Of a DNA stretch of 64,000 nucleotides, positions 22,173-33,046 are shown in pieces. Both the position numbers and the translations under genes were made by a program. The notes under the pieces are model-generated. The model had not been told where the DNA came from, ran no database searches, and saw only the letters and a program-made list of their open reading frames with translations. The stretch spans positions 3,564,215 through 3,628,214 of the forward strand of contig MU004181.1 of NCBI GenBank assembly GCA_010093605.1, read 5' to 3'. Positions within the stretch are counted from its first letter, which is position 1. Every line of letters begins with the position of its first letter. The stretch is from Lophium mytilinum (taxonomy: Eukaryota > Ascomycota > Dothideomycetes > Mytilinidiales > Mytilinidiaceae).

Positions 22173-23687
22173 ATGCATTACACGATGTCTGCCACGTTCC
22201 GCCTCCTCGACCTCCCGCGCGAACTGCGCGACCGCGTGTATTACTTCGCCCTCGTACAAGACAAAGTGACCATCGAGCCACTCGAAGTGAGGAGCCGCAG
22301 AGATGTAGCGAGCTTCTCCCCATCCGAACAGCCGCGGTACAGCTTCAATGAACGCCTTGCCTTTATGGCCCCTCTTCCCCTTTCTGCCCCTGTGGCGCCT
22401 CTCGCCTTTGTGAACCCTCTCGCCTTTGTCACGCCTCCGCAGCCCCATCCGCATCTTCCGTTGCCTCAAGGCCTTGGTCTACCCGGCAGCAGATTGCGTA
22501 GCATTAGACACACGGAGGAACGAGCAGAAGCTCCCTCAACAGACAAAGACCGCAATGGCACTAAGTGGGACGAATGGCACCTCGGAAAACACAAGATCTT
22601 CACCTACAGCTACAAGCACGGCCTTCGAGAGGGACACAACGGACAGCTTGAGCAGAGCCCCGCGCCGAGCGTGAACATTCTCCTAGCATCTCGTCAGCTA
22701 TATGAAGAGGCAGCAGAGGTGTTGTATGCCAAGAACATCTTCTCCTTCACCCAGCCATACCCTGAGGGATGCTCCTCCAAAGTCGCGGCGTCCTGGCTGG
22801 CAGATAGACCGACCACCGCACTTGTCCGCCTGCGAGCCGTGGAACTATCCGTGACGAGATACAATCGGTTGAGCCCCAGCCTACCCAATGATGAGTGGTT
22901 CAAGCTTTGCCGTACACTGGGAAGCGAGCTCAAGCTACGACATCTCGGTCTCAACTTGGTGGGTACGCCTGCATTCTCTTCTCCAGAGCAGATGCGCACT
23001 TTCCGCCCAAAGGCCCCCGGTCATTTAGCGGACGACTGGGTCCCCATACTCCTCGATCGTGTACGAGGCCTCGAGAGCTTGACGATCCAACTCTGGGTGA
23101 GTCATCTCGCTGCAACTAGCAAGATAGTGGAGTTCTTGGGCGAATTGAGAGCCGGCTTGCTGAAGGGTGGCGCAAAGCTAAGCAGCAAGGGAATTGTCAT
23201 CGGAAAAGGCTGTGAAGGGTGGCAGCTGGCTGGTTGTACCGAGTCTGCTGATGGACATTCGGTATTTGGGACGAGGGAGGCGGAGACGAAACTGGTGGCT
23301 CATGCTGGGTCGTCTAACGAACAGCCAGAGGATATGGACGAAGATGCAGACGCGGCTAGCAATGCGGCTACCGATGGGCATTCGGTATTCGAGTCGATGG
23401 AGGTCGAGACGAACCTGGTAGCTCATGCTGGGTCCTCGAACGAGCAGTCAGAGGATATGGACGAAGATGACGACGCGGCTAGCAATGCGGCTACCGCTGG
23501 GGGGTCTGAGGATTTGCGGGAGCCACATGTGAAGATCACACACGACGCTTTCGGCGTCGCAGTCGACATGGAATGCATCTATGGCTTGAGCAAGGACGAC
23601 GCTCCCTATATGGAAAACAACTATATCGAAAGAGATGACCTAGAAGAAATCATGCAATACGTCAACGATATGGTTGGCGCGACTTAG
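22173..23687 (+). CDS. F-box-like (LPxELR) protein 4 with in-frame tandem duplication
   Basis: A single-exon 504-residue protein; the ATG at 22185 (M-S-A-T-F-R-L-L) is an alternative start. The F-box-like motif F-R-L-L-D-L-P-R-E-L-R-D-R-V-Y-Y is near the N-terminus, followed by an Ala/Pro/Leu-rich linker and L-L-A-S-R-Q-L-Y-E-E-A-A-E-V-L-Y-A-K-N. A 41-residue acidic segment is repeated in tandem near residues 360-441 (D-G-H-S-V-F to D-A-A-S-N-A-A-T). This is the only plus-strand member of the local family. Confidence 0.8.
   Translation: MHYTMSATFRLLDLPRELRDRVYYFALVQDKVTIEPLEVRSRRDVASFSPSEQPRYSFNERLAFMAPLPLSAPVAPLAFVNPLAFVTPPQPHPHLPLPQGLGLPGSRLRSIRHTEERAEAPSTDKDRNGTKWDEWHLGKHKIFTYSYKHGLREGHNGQLEQSPAPSVNILLASRQLYEEAAEVLYAKNIFSFTQPYPEGCSSKVAASWLADRPTTALVRLRAVELSVTRYNRLSPSLPNDEWFKLCRTLGSELKLRHLGLNLVGTPAFSSPEQMRTFRPKAPGHLADDWVPILLDRVRGLESLTIQLWVSHLAATSKIVEFLGELRAGLLKGGAKLSSKGIVIGKGCEGWQLAGCTESADGHSVFGTREAETKLVAHAGSSNEQPEDMDEDADAASNAATDGHSVFESMEVETNLVAHAGSSNEQSEDMDEDDDAASNAATAGGSEDLREPHVKITHDAFGVAVDMECIYGLSKDDAPYMENNYIERDDLEEIMQYVNDMVGAT
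23250..23495 (+). repeat. 123-bp in-frame tandem duplication in F-box-like gene 4
   Basis: Two copies begin at 23250 and 23373, exactly 123 bp (41 codons) apart. Both encode L-V-A-H-A-G-S-S-N-E-Q and E-D-M-D-E-D. They differ by scattered substitutions only, so the duplication is fairly recent and preserved the frame. Confidence 0.9.
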
Positions 23688-23711
23688 CTGCTCATCTTTC
23701 CATTTTCTCGC

Positions 23712-23733
23712 CACTGATAGCTAGCTATCAGTG
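23712..23733. repeat. 22-bp perfect palindrome after F-box-like gene 4
   Basis: CACTGATAGCT is followed directly by its reverse complement AGCTATCAGTG with no spacer, 25 bp after the stop codon. It could form a cruciform or an RNA hairpin near the 3' end, or be a symmetric protein-binding site. No function is established. Confidence 0.8.
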
Positions 23734-24310
23734 TTTGTGCGAGAGGGCGACGGCAACGCTCAAGCAGAACCCTGGGAAGAAGCAAGCGGCGATCAAAACT
23801 CTATGGTCCTGCAAAGCGTGTACGATAGGTTGGAACGATTTTGCGATAGTTCTGTCGGTAGTCGGACATGAATGGGATCGGTGCACTGTCTTCCAATAAT
23901 TAACAATAAAACCAATTTGATCCAAAATAGTAAAGTGTTGCACTCACCATGTCTGCTTCCGCACGCCTTCCATAAAGCATCACAGTCAAGGAAAAGACAC
24001 TCATGAACATCGACCTTTCAATACCATTACCACCGTCCCTCCCTACTGCATCCAAATACCCCAAGGCTATATACAGCGTCCTCCCTTTTAGCCCTCATCA
24101 TCCGCTCCGGCACACGCGCCCATTACTCCTTCCGCCTTGAGCTTTTCCCTGTCACCACCACCCACCGTTTTGACAACTAAAATCTGCAAGCCTCGCTCTC
24201 TGGTATAGAATAAATGCTTGCCAAGGATATCGGCAGGAGAAAAAGTGCGGGATGCATAGAGATATGCACATCACTCCCGCTATGCAGCTCGTTCATTAAG
24301 TAAGTGTCGG

Positions 24311-24329
24311 TCGATCCATCATGGATCGA
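24311..24329. repeat. 9-bp inverted repeat in the ERG5 3' region
   Basis: TCGATCCAT and ATGGATCGA are separated by one base, followed on the plus strand by an A run (a T run preceding the hairpin on the ERG5 transcript). It lies about 45 bp beyond the ERG5 stop codon, within the likely 3' UTR. Confidence 0.7.
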
Positions 24330-24372
24330 AAAAAAGAATTTGCGTAGGAATCTTGCGCCACGCTGAGGCACT

Positions 24373-26217
24373 TTACGGCTTGTCCTTGATAGTGAGACGG
24401 CAGTGGTCCTGCGATGTACGTTAGCTGCAGGCTCATCGAAATGCGAGAGTGGCGCTGCATACCACGGGGAAGAGAGTAGCGAACACTTCAATGTCCTCGC
24501 TCGTTGGGGTGATTTCGTGTTCCCAGTCTAGCATCATACACGCTTTCCCGATCATTAGGATGAGATTGAGCTGCGCAAAGGTCTGGCCCAGGCAGTAATG
24601 CGGGCCAGTGCCGAAGACCAGCCAGTTCTTAACCTGTTGCTCGGCGGTGCCAGTGATCCACCTTTCAGGGATGAAGCTTTCGGGGTCGGGGTACGCTTCG
24701 GGGTCGTGAAGGGCGGGGTAAGTGGTTGGGATGAGCATGGAGCCTGAAAAATAGTTAGTTTCGTAAGCCTTTTTAAACTGCGGAGCCAAATGAAAGAAGC
24801 CTCACCTTTTGGCACTGTGTATTCCGGGGTGATGGGGAAGTCTTTCTTGGTAAGGTATGGGACCATGATCACGGGTGGGCGATATCTCAGAGTCTCCTTG
24901 ACAACAGCACGTGTGTAGTTCATGCTCTCCAGCAGCTCAATTGAGACCGGCAAGTTCCTGTCACCTCCTCTCACGCGCAAGTTCTCCTCTCGCACTTTAT
25001 CACGGATATCAGGTCGATCTGCCAAAATTTGGAACAACCATGTGGTGGCGGAAGAAGTAGCATCTTGACTCGCGAAAAGGAACGTCAACAACGTCATGGC
25101 GATCTCGAAATCGGTGAACTCGCGAATCAGCATGGAAGGCTTCTCTGAATCATCAACCTTCTCGCCCGCAGCCACCCTCTGGCGATATTTCTCGGACTGA
25201 ATCATGGATGAAACCCAACCGTCAAGAATGCAGTTTGTCTCGCCGCCTGCGGCCATTTTGGCCTTGCTTTTCGCGGCGCATTTGCTGAATTCCTCGAGTA
25301 CCATATCTGCGGCCTTCTTGCCATACCAGGTCTTGGTGAAGGGCAAGATGATGGGGAAGTTGACGAGCTCCAGGGCGGCGGTGATGAGCCAGTAATCATC
25401 GGCAATCTTTTTCATGGCAGCATCGGAAATGTAGTGTCCAACAAAAGTTCTGCAGCTGACCGCGGTCATGAGTTCGCGGAACTCTTGCATGAATTTTGTG
25501 GGCTTTCCTCCGTGTTCCACCTGAGAGTACTCGACAAATTTCCTGAAGTACGTGTTGTAAACATCCTCCTGGCCAGGCAGGTAGGTCTCGAGGGCCTGGC
25601 GGGTAAACAGGCCATTGAGGCCTTTGCGGTAGTCGACGTGGGCCTTGCCGTCGAGGAAGACCCAGTTCTGGGGGCGGAGGAGCTTGTACGCGGCGTCAAC
25701 CACGCAGGGCTTTACGAAAGTGGGAGAGTTGAAGACTTTGCGGGCCATATCACGGGTAGAGGCAATCACAACGAATCTGAGTGGCCCTTAGTCAGATATG
25801 CGCCTCAACAAGGGAATAGGAGCGGCTTGGTGAAGTAAACATACTTGTGGAACACGGAGACACAGCTCAAATCCCCAGACATCCATTTCTCATGGTACTT
25901 TGTGAACTGGGGGTTTACGGATTCCAAGAAAGGCCCAATAAAGGGCACCTTGAGCGCCGGGCCAGCGATTGAACCCTTGTTCGAGATATACTTGACTGTT
26001 GAGCTGTTAGCATGCTCCCGGAAGCGCGGATCCCTACGGAAGCACTCAAGCACTCACGCTGATCGTAGACAACAAGCGCCAGGAACAGCGTCGCGGCGAT
26101 AGTCCAGGCGTTTGTGCCGTTCACAATGGTGTTGAGAATGCCATTGACATTCTGCTGGGCAATGGCGGCGAACTTGGCGTCGGCCGTGGGCGAGGCGAAG
26201 GTCGTGTTTAACGCCAT
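24373..26217 (-). CDS. ERG5: sterol C-22 desaturase, cytochrome P450 CYP61 (ERG5)
   Basis: Introduces the C-22(23) double bond in the ergosterol side chain in the endoplasmic reticulum. Five exons (26217-26058, 25995-25845, 25776-24806, 24743-24463, 24408-24373) encode 532 residues with consistent phases. The N-terminus carries one membrane anchor (about residues 37-51), then [17 protein letters not shown]450 signatures are the I-helix [12 protein letters not shown], the K-helix E-T-L-R with [14 protein letters not shown], and the haem loop [10 protein letters not shown], whose Cys binds iron. The last exon is only 36 nt. CYP61 is single-copy and ancient in fungi, so the assignment is firm. 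Confidence 0.96.
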
Positions 26218-27776
26218 GTCGAGGCGCGGAGAGAGAATTCGCCGCAGAGGTGCGGAGAAACTGTAGAGGATGCGAGAGAGATGGTGGAGAGGACGAGGAC
26301 CGGACTCGAAGGGAGGCAATTGACAATTCGCGGACGGACCAAGCGCAGCGTGACAAAGATTGCACTCAGGCAGCGCGCGATGCAATGGATGGTGTGGTCG
26401 CCCATCTTCTTCACCGCCCGCGTACAGAGCGACCGCTAATTGGACACGATACTAGCTAGGGCGGAAGCCGCCATTGCCGTGCTGCCCCTGATTTTGGATC
26501 CTCAACACAATTGCGCGAGATTACCGTCGTCAGCACCCAATCTCCATCACCTCCAACCTTCTTCTCGCCGTCCGCACCAGGATACCGCTCCCTAAACCGA
26601 CACCGCTAGCCGCAGCTGTGTGTCTATTTCTCCACCCGCCTAACTGCAATCCGTGCCTATCTCCGTTTTCCTTAGCTTGTTGCCCTGCATGAGCCTATTT
26701 CGACATCGCCCTCTGCTGATACTCCTGGTGGAAGAGGCGTGACATTTGAATAGTCCCACAGAAAGCTGCATATTTCACGCACATAAGGCCTACTTTCATT
26801 CTTTCCTATGCACTGCCTCATTGTGACCTCGTAAGCATCGTTCCAGAGCTTGCCACCTGATCCTTTGATTCGTTCTGCCGTTCTCTCCATCAATGCTCGC
26901 GTCATAGATAGCTATCAAAGAAGAAAACTCTGCTCGCGGCTTCAGATAAGGGATGTGGCGTGTGCAAAGAAACATTTCCCCCTTGTGGTTTCCTCAGTGT
27001 GGTAAACTATCATACTTAACCAGGTCACGTGCCTCTCGCACTCCAGCCTGAATTCTCGAATGCTATAATTGCTGAGACTTGCTCTGTCGGTCAGGGTGTT
27101 CCTGATGTCATACAAAACTGACCCGCAGAGGTCCAGTATGGGATGATACTTGATTATGCTGTAACAACCTGTTGTGGAAACTTCAAAAGACTATGCACAA
27201 GAGCAACTCGATCTCAGATTGGCTTAAGCGACTTGACTTCATGAGATAAAGCACGAAGGCGTGCCAACTCGGTGACATGAGTTCAATTCTATCTGTATAT
27301 CAAAGGCTTCGTTCCCAATCTCTCTCATAAAAGATCAGATGCTATCTATCATGTTAACATTCATACATCACCGCCTCAGGTGGGTAAATGCATCTCAAAC
27401 TCTCGAAAGGTCTGCCGGTGTGTTATAAGATGCTCAGCACATGTGCCTTTTATAGCGTCATAGCGAGAATCGCAGGTTGTTTTAGATGTTTAAGGTATGT
27501 CTCATCTTGTCCTCTTGCATGGACTGGTGAGTGTACGCCGTGCTGGTACTATCCACCGTGCTGCCAATTCGCACACATCTCTGGCGATGCCAATGGACCG
27601 TCTCGTAAGCTTAAATTGGTGAAGTGTTCTTAATTGCGTCTTTCACCTAGATACGAAGATGGTCGGCGCAGCCTCGCTTGACCAATGGGCTTCACTCTTT
27701 CACTTCACCTCACTCTCGTTTCCTTCTTCAACAGCTTATCTCTGCTCTTCCACCGTCAGTCTCATCTTCTTCCACC
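26218..27776. other. divergent intergenic between ERG5 and the MYND gene
   Basis: 1.56 kb holding the promoters of ERG5 (leftward) and the MYND gene (rightward). A 77-codon minus frame at 26672-26905 has no support beyond being open. No repeat or RNA gene was recognised. Confidence 0.45.
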
Positions 27777-29164
27777 ATGGCGGAGCCTCCAGACCCGACC
27801 CCCAGTGACGGCACTGGTTCACCCTTTGCCACCATGGCGAAACCCGAAGATCCGTCTTCCATCACCACCACTACCGCGTCGCCAACTCGCGAGCCCCAAA
27901 ATTGCGGACATTGCAGGAAGGAAGCCACTCTGAGGTGCGGTCGCTGCGCCAGCGTTGTCTACTGCAATGCGGATTGTCAAAAGGCCAACTGGATGACTCA
28001 CAAGAAGACCTGCGGGACTGGAAAGATCCTTCAGCATGCGGCAGAAATCTACAAAATGGCTTGGCTCGCCTACCGCGAGCAGACCCTCGACATTGATATT
28101 GTCAAGGTGGAAGAGCGAGGCAACCAGCTCCTTCTTCATCTCAGACATGCAGGCTGGAAACACAGCATTGGAGGTTTCTTCTTCAAGTTCCCAACCACCC
28201 AAATCCACAGCGACGAGGACAAAGAAGCTCTCCTGACATCCATGATGTGCGAAGATGCCTTGGCCCACCTTCACGAGTTCTTCGCCAGAATGGTCCAAGG
28301 TGAGTCTTTGAATGAACAGATGAGCCTTTCAGGATTTTCGAGCACCTATTAATCTCTTATGTAGGTTCGTACGAGAATATCGAGGAAGTCGCTGTTAGGC
28401 TGAAGCCGCCGAGACGCACCACTGCGCACTGCCTCCCCGACGGCAAAATTGATCGTCAAACCTACCAGCACCTCTTGCTAAGGGTCACATCGAGAGATGG
28501 GTTCAAAATTGCTATTGACCCTACAGGCGCACAGAATGCTCAGATGAAAGCATGGTTGCCGTGGCGTGAGTACGAAAATCTCTACGTCGAGCGTGTCTTG
28601 AACATTCTCCCATTCGGCACCTATAGGGACATCAGCATCAACGAGGCAGCCAAGGGCAAAGGAGCACCGGGATTCATTGCTCGTATAAATTGGGAAGCAA
28701 TTACGAAGGCCTTCAATGAAGGCATCAAGACCTGGGAGACTGCTTCCCAGCTGACACCTTCAAGACTTGTTCGCAAGTGGGACGAATCGTCCTACTCGGA
28801 AGTCGTGAAAATGCAACTGAGCATTACCCAGGCCCTGAAAGCGCACATTGCGACCAAAAACTACGAAAAGGGTTTCCAAGCTGCCTTGGATTGGGATGTT
28901 GCAAATCAAGGGTATCATGTGTTCAAGGCTCGGCAAAAAGATATACTGGACAAGGCATCTCTTTTGCCGAAGCCTCAGCCGCTTGAGGTACAACATACGG
29001 TGCACGACAGTGGCGTACATAAACTGAAGTTTCCGGGATTCACGCTGCTAGACATGAGCGGAGGAGCCACTGAAATGCTCAGCGGACACATGAGGCCTGG
29101 TATGACTTCGAAGGAAGTGTTGGATCTCCTTATGAGGAACGGCGGACTAGGCGTCACGAAGTGA
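27777..29164 (+). CDS. MYND-type zinc-finger protein
   Basis: Two exons, 27777-28299 and 28365-29164, encode 440 residues. The start at 27777 sits in CCACCATGG; the frame is open to 27678, but that stretch looks like leader. Residues about 42-78 form a complete MYND finger: C-G-H-C, C-G-R-C, Y-C-N-A-D-C-Q and W-M-T-H-K-K-T-C supply the zinc ligands. MYND fingers mediate protein contacts. The rest (about 360 residues) is soluble and mixed in composition; I do not see SET-domain motifs, so it is probably not a methyltransferase. Its partner and role are unknown. Confidence 0.88.
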
Positions 29165-29289
29165 TGATCATATGGACACCAGAGCAGATGCAAGCTCCTG
29201 GTAGGGACCAAGATCTATGAAGTAGATGAGATCAGGGGCCTGGAATATCTATTTAGGTGTTACTATCCCTGATAGAAATCCATTCTACC

Positions 29290-30487
29290 TCACAACTTAC
29301 TAGAGTTTCCGCTGCTAGGAAGCTCTATGACCAGCTTCCCGAATTGACTTGCTTTCTTCATATCTTCAAAAAGTCCATCAATTTCGGCGACATCCAGTCC
29401 CTTAACGACTCTCGATACTACAGGCTTCAGGTTCTTCTTGTTCACAAAGTCCACCATATCTGCAAATTCCTTTCTTGACCCCATAGTCGAACCGCGGACT
29501 TCGATATTCTTCAACACAGCGCTCATGAGCCAAGGCATCTTCGGGCTCGTCGTCATTCCGTAGATAGATATGATACCACCAGCCTATACAGTTGTTAGCA
29601 ACTTATACAACATCAGCTGCATGTCCAAACATACCTTTAGGAGCTTCACTCCTTTCGAAACGATATCCCCACCCGCGCCATCAACAATGGCATCGAGATA
29701 TTTCCGGTCCTGCGGTAATAACTCCACCAACTTCTTCTCCCACCCTTCTTCCTTGTAGTTCACACCACCTGCGGCACCTAGCTCCTTCGCCTTCGCAAGC
29801 TTCTCCTCACTCCCAGACGACACATACATATTACAGCCCAGCGCCACGCCGTACAACAGCACCATCAACGCCACACCCCCTCCAATCCCAGTAATCAAGA
29901 TATTCCTCCCAGGCTTCGCATTCCCCGACTTCGTAAAAAAGGCCCTCCACGCCGTCAATCCCGTCAACGGCAGTGCCGCCGCCTCTGCATCGCTCAAATG
30001 TGTCGGCGCCTCCTCCAACTCCCCGGCCTCCATCAGCACCACTTCCGCCAATGTACCGGCTGGGTTGAACTTAGTCCCGCCCATGATGAGGTAGCCCTTG
30101 GGGCCTTCAGGCCCATCGGGATCCGAAGTCCATCCCAGGCCTGGGTTGAGGATGACGCGCTTGTTGAGCCATTTCTTTGCGGAAGGGGAGGAGCCGGTTG
30201 AGGTAACTATGCCGGCGCCATCGGCGAGGAGGGGAACGCCGAAGGTGGTGCCGGGGTAGAGATGTTGGCGGATGAAGAGGTCGCGGTGGTTTAGGGCAGC
30301 GGCTGTTAGGGAGACGACGACCTGGAGGGGCGGTCAGTGGTTGAAGGAAAGAAAATGAAGCTTGCTGGTATAGAATACTAACTTGGGTTTCTGATGGTTG
30401 AGGAGACGGAATAGTTATTTTCTCCAAGGGGTAGTATACTTGCCCTGGCTTTCCAGGTACTTGCTTGATTGCGATTGCGGATGGCAT
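29290..30487 (-). CDS. medium-chain dehydrogenase/reductase (YogA/quinone-oxidoreductase-like)
   Basis: Predicted NAD(P)H-dependent oxidoreductase of the MDR superfamily. Exons 30487-30383, 30321-29635 and 29583-29290 give 361 residues, a standard length. The N-terminal GroES-like fold has L-N-H-R-D-L-F-I-R-Q; the Rossmann fold starts at N-I-L-I-T-G-I-G-G-G-V-A, the dinucleotide-binding loop. The usual zinc-binding Cys cluster is absent, so it is more likely a zinc-independent quinone or enone reductase than an alcohol dehydrogenase. The substrate cannot be told. Its 3' end faces that of the MYND gene across 125 bp. Confidence 0.9.
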
Positions 30488-31529
30488 ATTTGCGATTACG
30501 GGACAATAAGGAGATATCAAACAGCTTTCTCAGAGGTTTCGTGGGGAGAGCTTGGTGGTATGCACAGACTCCTTTCATGAAGGATAGAATATAGGTACAG
30601 TACAGACAAAGACGTCAATTGGTTTCGCAGCTAGTGACACAATAGGCGACCACTGATTATATAGATAGGCGAAGGGCGGTCTGCGGGAAATAGAGATGGC
30701 TTTCATGGTGTTTGCTGGATGACGAAGGCCGACTCGCAATTTCGCGGGGTCAAGTTACCGAGGTCGGATGTAGCTCGGGTTTAACGACCCTTTCTTCACC
30801 CCTTTCTTCACTCCTTTCTTCACTCCTTTCCCACCTCCATGTCACTTAACGCAGCTTTGCAGTTCTTTCTCGCGCAATGACTGGCTCCAAGATGAACAGA
30901 TTGATAGACCAGCCCAAATCTCACGGCCAGAGAAACCCCCCCAAGCATTCTACCTACCACATTAAGATATTTCTACCGAGGACTAATTCGCGTTCTCAAG
31001 CCATGAGCGACTACTGCGATTAGTAATCTGAAAATAGGATAGAGCATTCGGGATCAGAGCCTCTCCGAATTCCATTTCGAGGAAATCGGGCGCATAAACT
31101 TCCCGAACTCCCCACGAACGACGAAGACTGCGTGGTCTCCAACTGGCCATTAGTACTGGAATGCAAGTGAAGAGATTGTTCTCTTGGCATACATCTAGAA
31201 TGCACCTAGATATCTGGGTGGTCATTGTGAGGAATCTAACTTCCTCAAACATTCCGATGTAACACTCCCTTATTGACTATATGCACGGAGAGTCTCCAGA
31301 CTGGTGGGAGTATTTTGACCAATTGCTTCGCGCCTACAGATTGTTGTTTTGGTCTGATAGGAACGCGAAAGTAAAATTCCATTATAAATCCTGTATACAG
31401 ATGTCACTCTTCTAAGTTGGGGCTCTTTCGTCTTTCCTCACGCTCGTTTTCCCTCGCAGTTTCTTACTTCATCCCACACTCGTTTGCCGCGGTTGTCGCT
31501 CTTTCGATCCCTTTTCGCTGCCCTTTATC
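30488..31529. other. divergent intergenic between the dehydrogenase and the secreted-protein gene
   Basis: About 1 kb that must contain both promoters. It holds the 13-bp minisatellite at 30788-30831 and a C/T-rich leader just before 31530. The small minus frames at 30983-31252 lack support. Confidence 0.45.
30788..30831. repeat. 13-bp minisatellite (CCTTTCTTCACTC type)
   Basis: About 3.4 copies of a pyrimidine-rich 13-mer (CCTTTCTTCACCC, then CCTTTCTTCACTC twice, then CCTTTC). It lies 300 bp upstream of the dehydrogenase gene and may be a polypyrimidine promoter tract. Confidence 0.8.
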
Positions 31530-32432
31530 ATGAAGCTCCTTCTCTCCGCGGCCATATGCCTCCAGATTCTACATTTCACGAGTGCCCAGGGCTTCCAGAA
31601 CATCAATCGCCCTCAGCCTGGAGACGTGAGCAATCACTACCCATCCCCTGAAGACGAGGGCAAGAATGTCAACATCAACAAAATCACCATTGCGATCGGA
31701 GACGATGACGATACGAAGGGCAAACCCAAACATCCCCACTGGGATGGTGGCAGCAACTGTGATTTGCCACCAAAGAAGGAGGATGACGATGGATGGGGCC
31801 CACCAAAGAAGGAAGATGACGATACGTGGGGTTCACCACGGCAAGGGCTAGGTCCCCGTGACGAGCGACTGGAAGCACGCAAGCCATGCCCCAAGGAAGG
31901 ATGCGGCCACAAGCATCACTCCAAATGGATCTGGCACCACAAGTCTACGAGGACATCGACATCAACATCGGTGTCTTTCCCTGTCTATACCTGGAGTTTT
32001 ACCACCAAGACTGGAGAAGCGACTGCGGCCCCAACTAGACATGAAGAACCCACTAGAGTGGTAGAGCCACCTAGAGTGATAGATCCACCGAGGACTACGC
32101 TCTCGCTTGTCCAAACTTCACCACCTGCACCCATTCTTCCTGCTGGAGGGGCAGGAACCTGCCCGGCGACTTGCAACCCGGCCAGCGGCAAAAACTTCTG
32201 CGACGTCAGCACCTCGTGCATTGGTATCACTGGTGGCAAATACATGTGTGCTTGTGTCGCTGGATTCCGCGCCTCCGACACGTCTCCTACCGACTTCAAA
32301 GTCCAGGTTCGGGTTGACGGCTTCCCTTGGGTACTCGTTAAGCCAGGGCAAAAGTGCAGCCAGCTCTGCACTAAGCAGTCGGCACCGGATTGGTGTGGGG
32401 AGGTGCCTATCGACAACAAGTGCAAGGCGTAG
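31530..32432 (+). CDS. secreted protein with acidic WG repeats and Cys-rich C-terminus
   Basis: A single-exon 300-residue protein. Residues 1-19 form a clear signal peptide (M-K-L-L-L-S-A-A-I-C, cleavage likely after S-A-Q). An Asp-rich low-complexity region carries two near-copies of K-K-E-D-D-D-x-W-G about residues 80-103. A Ser/Thr/Pro-rich linker follows, then a C-terminal domain (about 206-300) with ten Cys residues (C-P-A-T-C-N to D-N-K-C), reminiscent of small disulfide-rich secreted domains. It may be cell-wall associated or an effector-like secreted protein. No known enzyme motif is visible. Confidence 0.75.
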   Translation: MKLLLSAAICLQILHFTSAQGFQNINRPQPGDVSNHYPSPEDEGKNVNINKITIAIGDDDDTKGKPKHPHWDGGSNCDLPPKKEDDDGWGPPKKEDDDTWGSPRQGLGPRDERLEARKPCPKEGCGHKHHSKWIWHHKSTRTSTSTSVSFPVYTWSFTTKTGEATAAPTRHEEPTRVVEPPRVIDPPRTTLSLVQTSPPAPILPAGGAGTCPATCNPASGKNFCDVSTSCIGITGGKYMCACVAGFRASDTSPTDFKVQVRVDGFPWVLVKPGQKCSQLCTKQSAPDWCGEVPIDNKCKA

Positions 32433-33046
32433 GAACGAGTGGGCAATGGGTTGATCTTGAAAAGGGTGGTCATGTATCAGCTGTTTGGATGTTCGTGTCT
32501 CAGAATGAAGTATTCATCATCCAGTGTTCTCTATTTCATACGTGTCTTTTTGCTGTGATGTTTTGCCAAGCCGGCTTTTGGCGATGAGAGTTGTCGTTCT
32601 TGTACTAAAAGGCGGAGAGTTTATGAATAATCTATAATCAAGTCTCTCAAGTTACCTTATTCGAAGTACACTACTAACTGTAGCAATTGATTTATGATGA
32701 TTGAGCGCAAAAACTACGCCTTTACACCTCGTAGGAAACAGCAGCCATATGTGATTACGTCATGGTCAATCTGTGGTGCCGGAAATAAGATTGTACTTAA
32801 TAGCGCCGACGCGTTAGAACAGGGGCGCTACGTAGCCCGAAATAATCTCCACTCTCCCTCCCACTTTCTCTCCACTTCTGCGGGAGAGGACCGATGCCGC
32901 ATCTCTTCCGCAGGCATTGTGGCCTCTACGTACATAACCTTACTTCCATGTTACAACGTTACCAGAATATCTCGTGAAGTCATAATTCCTTCAAACTTGT
33001 TCAATGACTGGAGTGAGAGGAGAACAAATAAAGCCATATATTCGTG
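32433..33046. other. intergenic upstream of the MFS gene
   Basis: The 3' flank of the secreted-protein gene and the 5' flank of the MFS gene (614 bp). No gene or repeat was recognised. Confidence 0.45.

Larger units (their letters stand above)
23688..24372. other. convergent 3' intergenic with palindrome and hairpin
   Basis: The 3' regions of F-box-like gene 4 (plus) and ERG5 (minus). It contains a 22-bp perfect palindrome and a 9-bp-arm hairpin, listed separately. No gene was seen. Confidence 0.5.

Noticed and set aside
26672-26905. 77-codon minus frame between ERG5 and the MYND gene
   Set aside because: Only openness supports it; no family, splice site or leader was seen.
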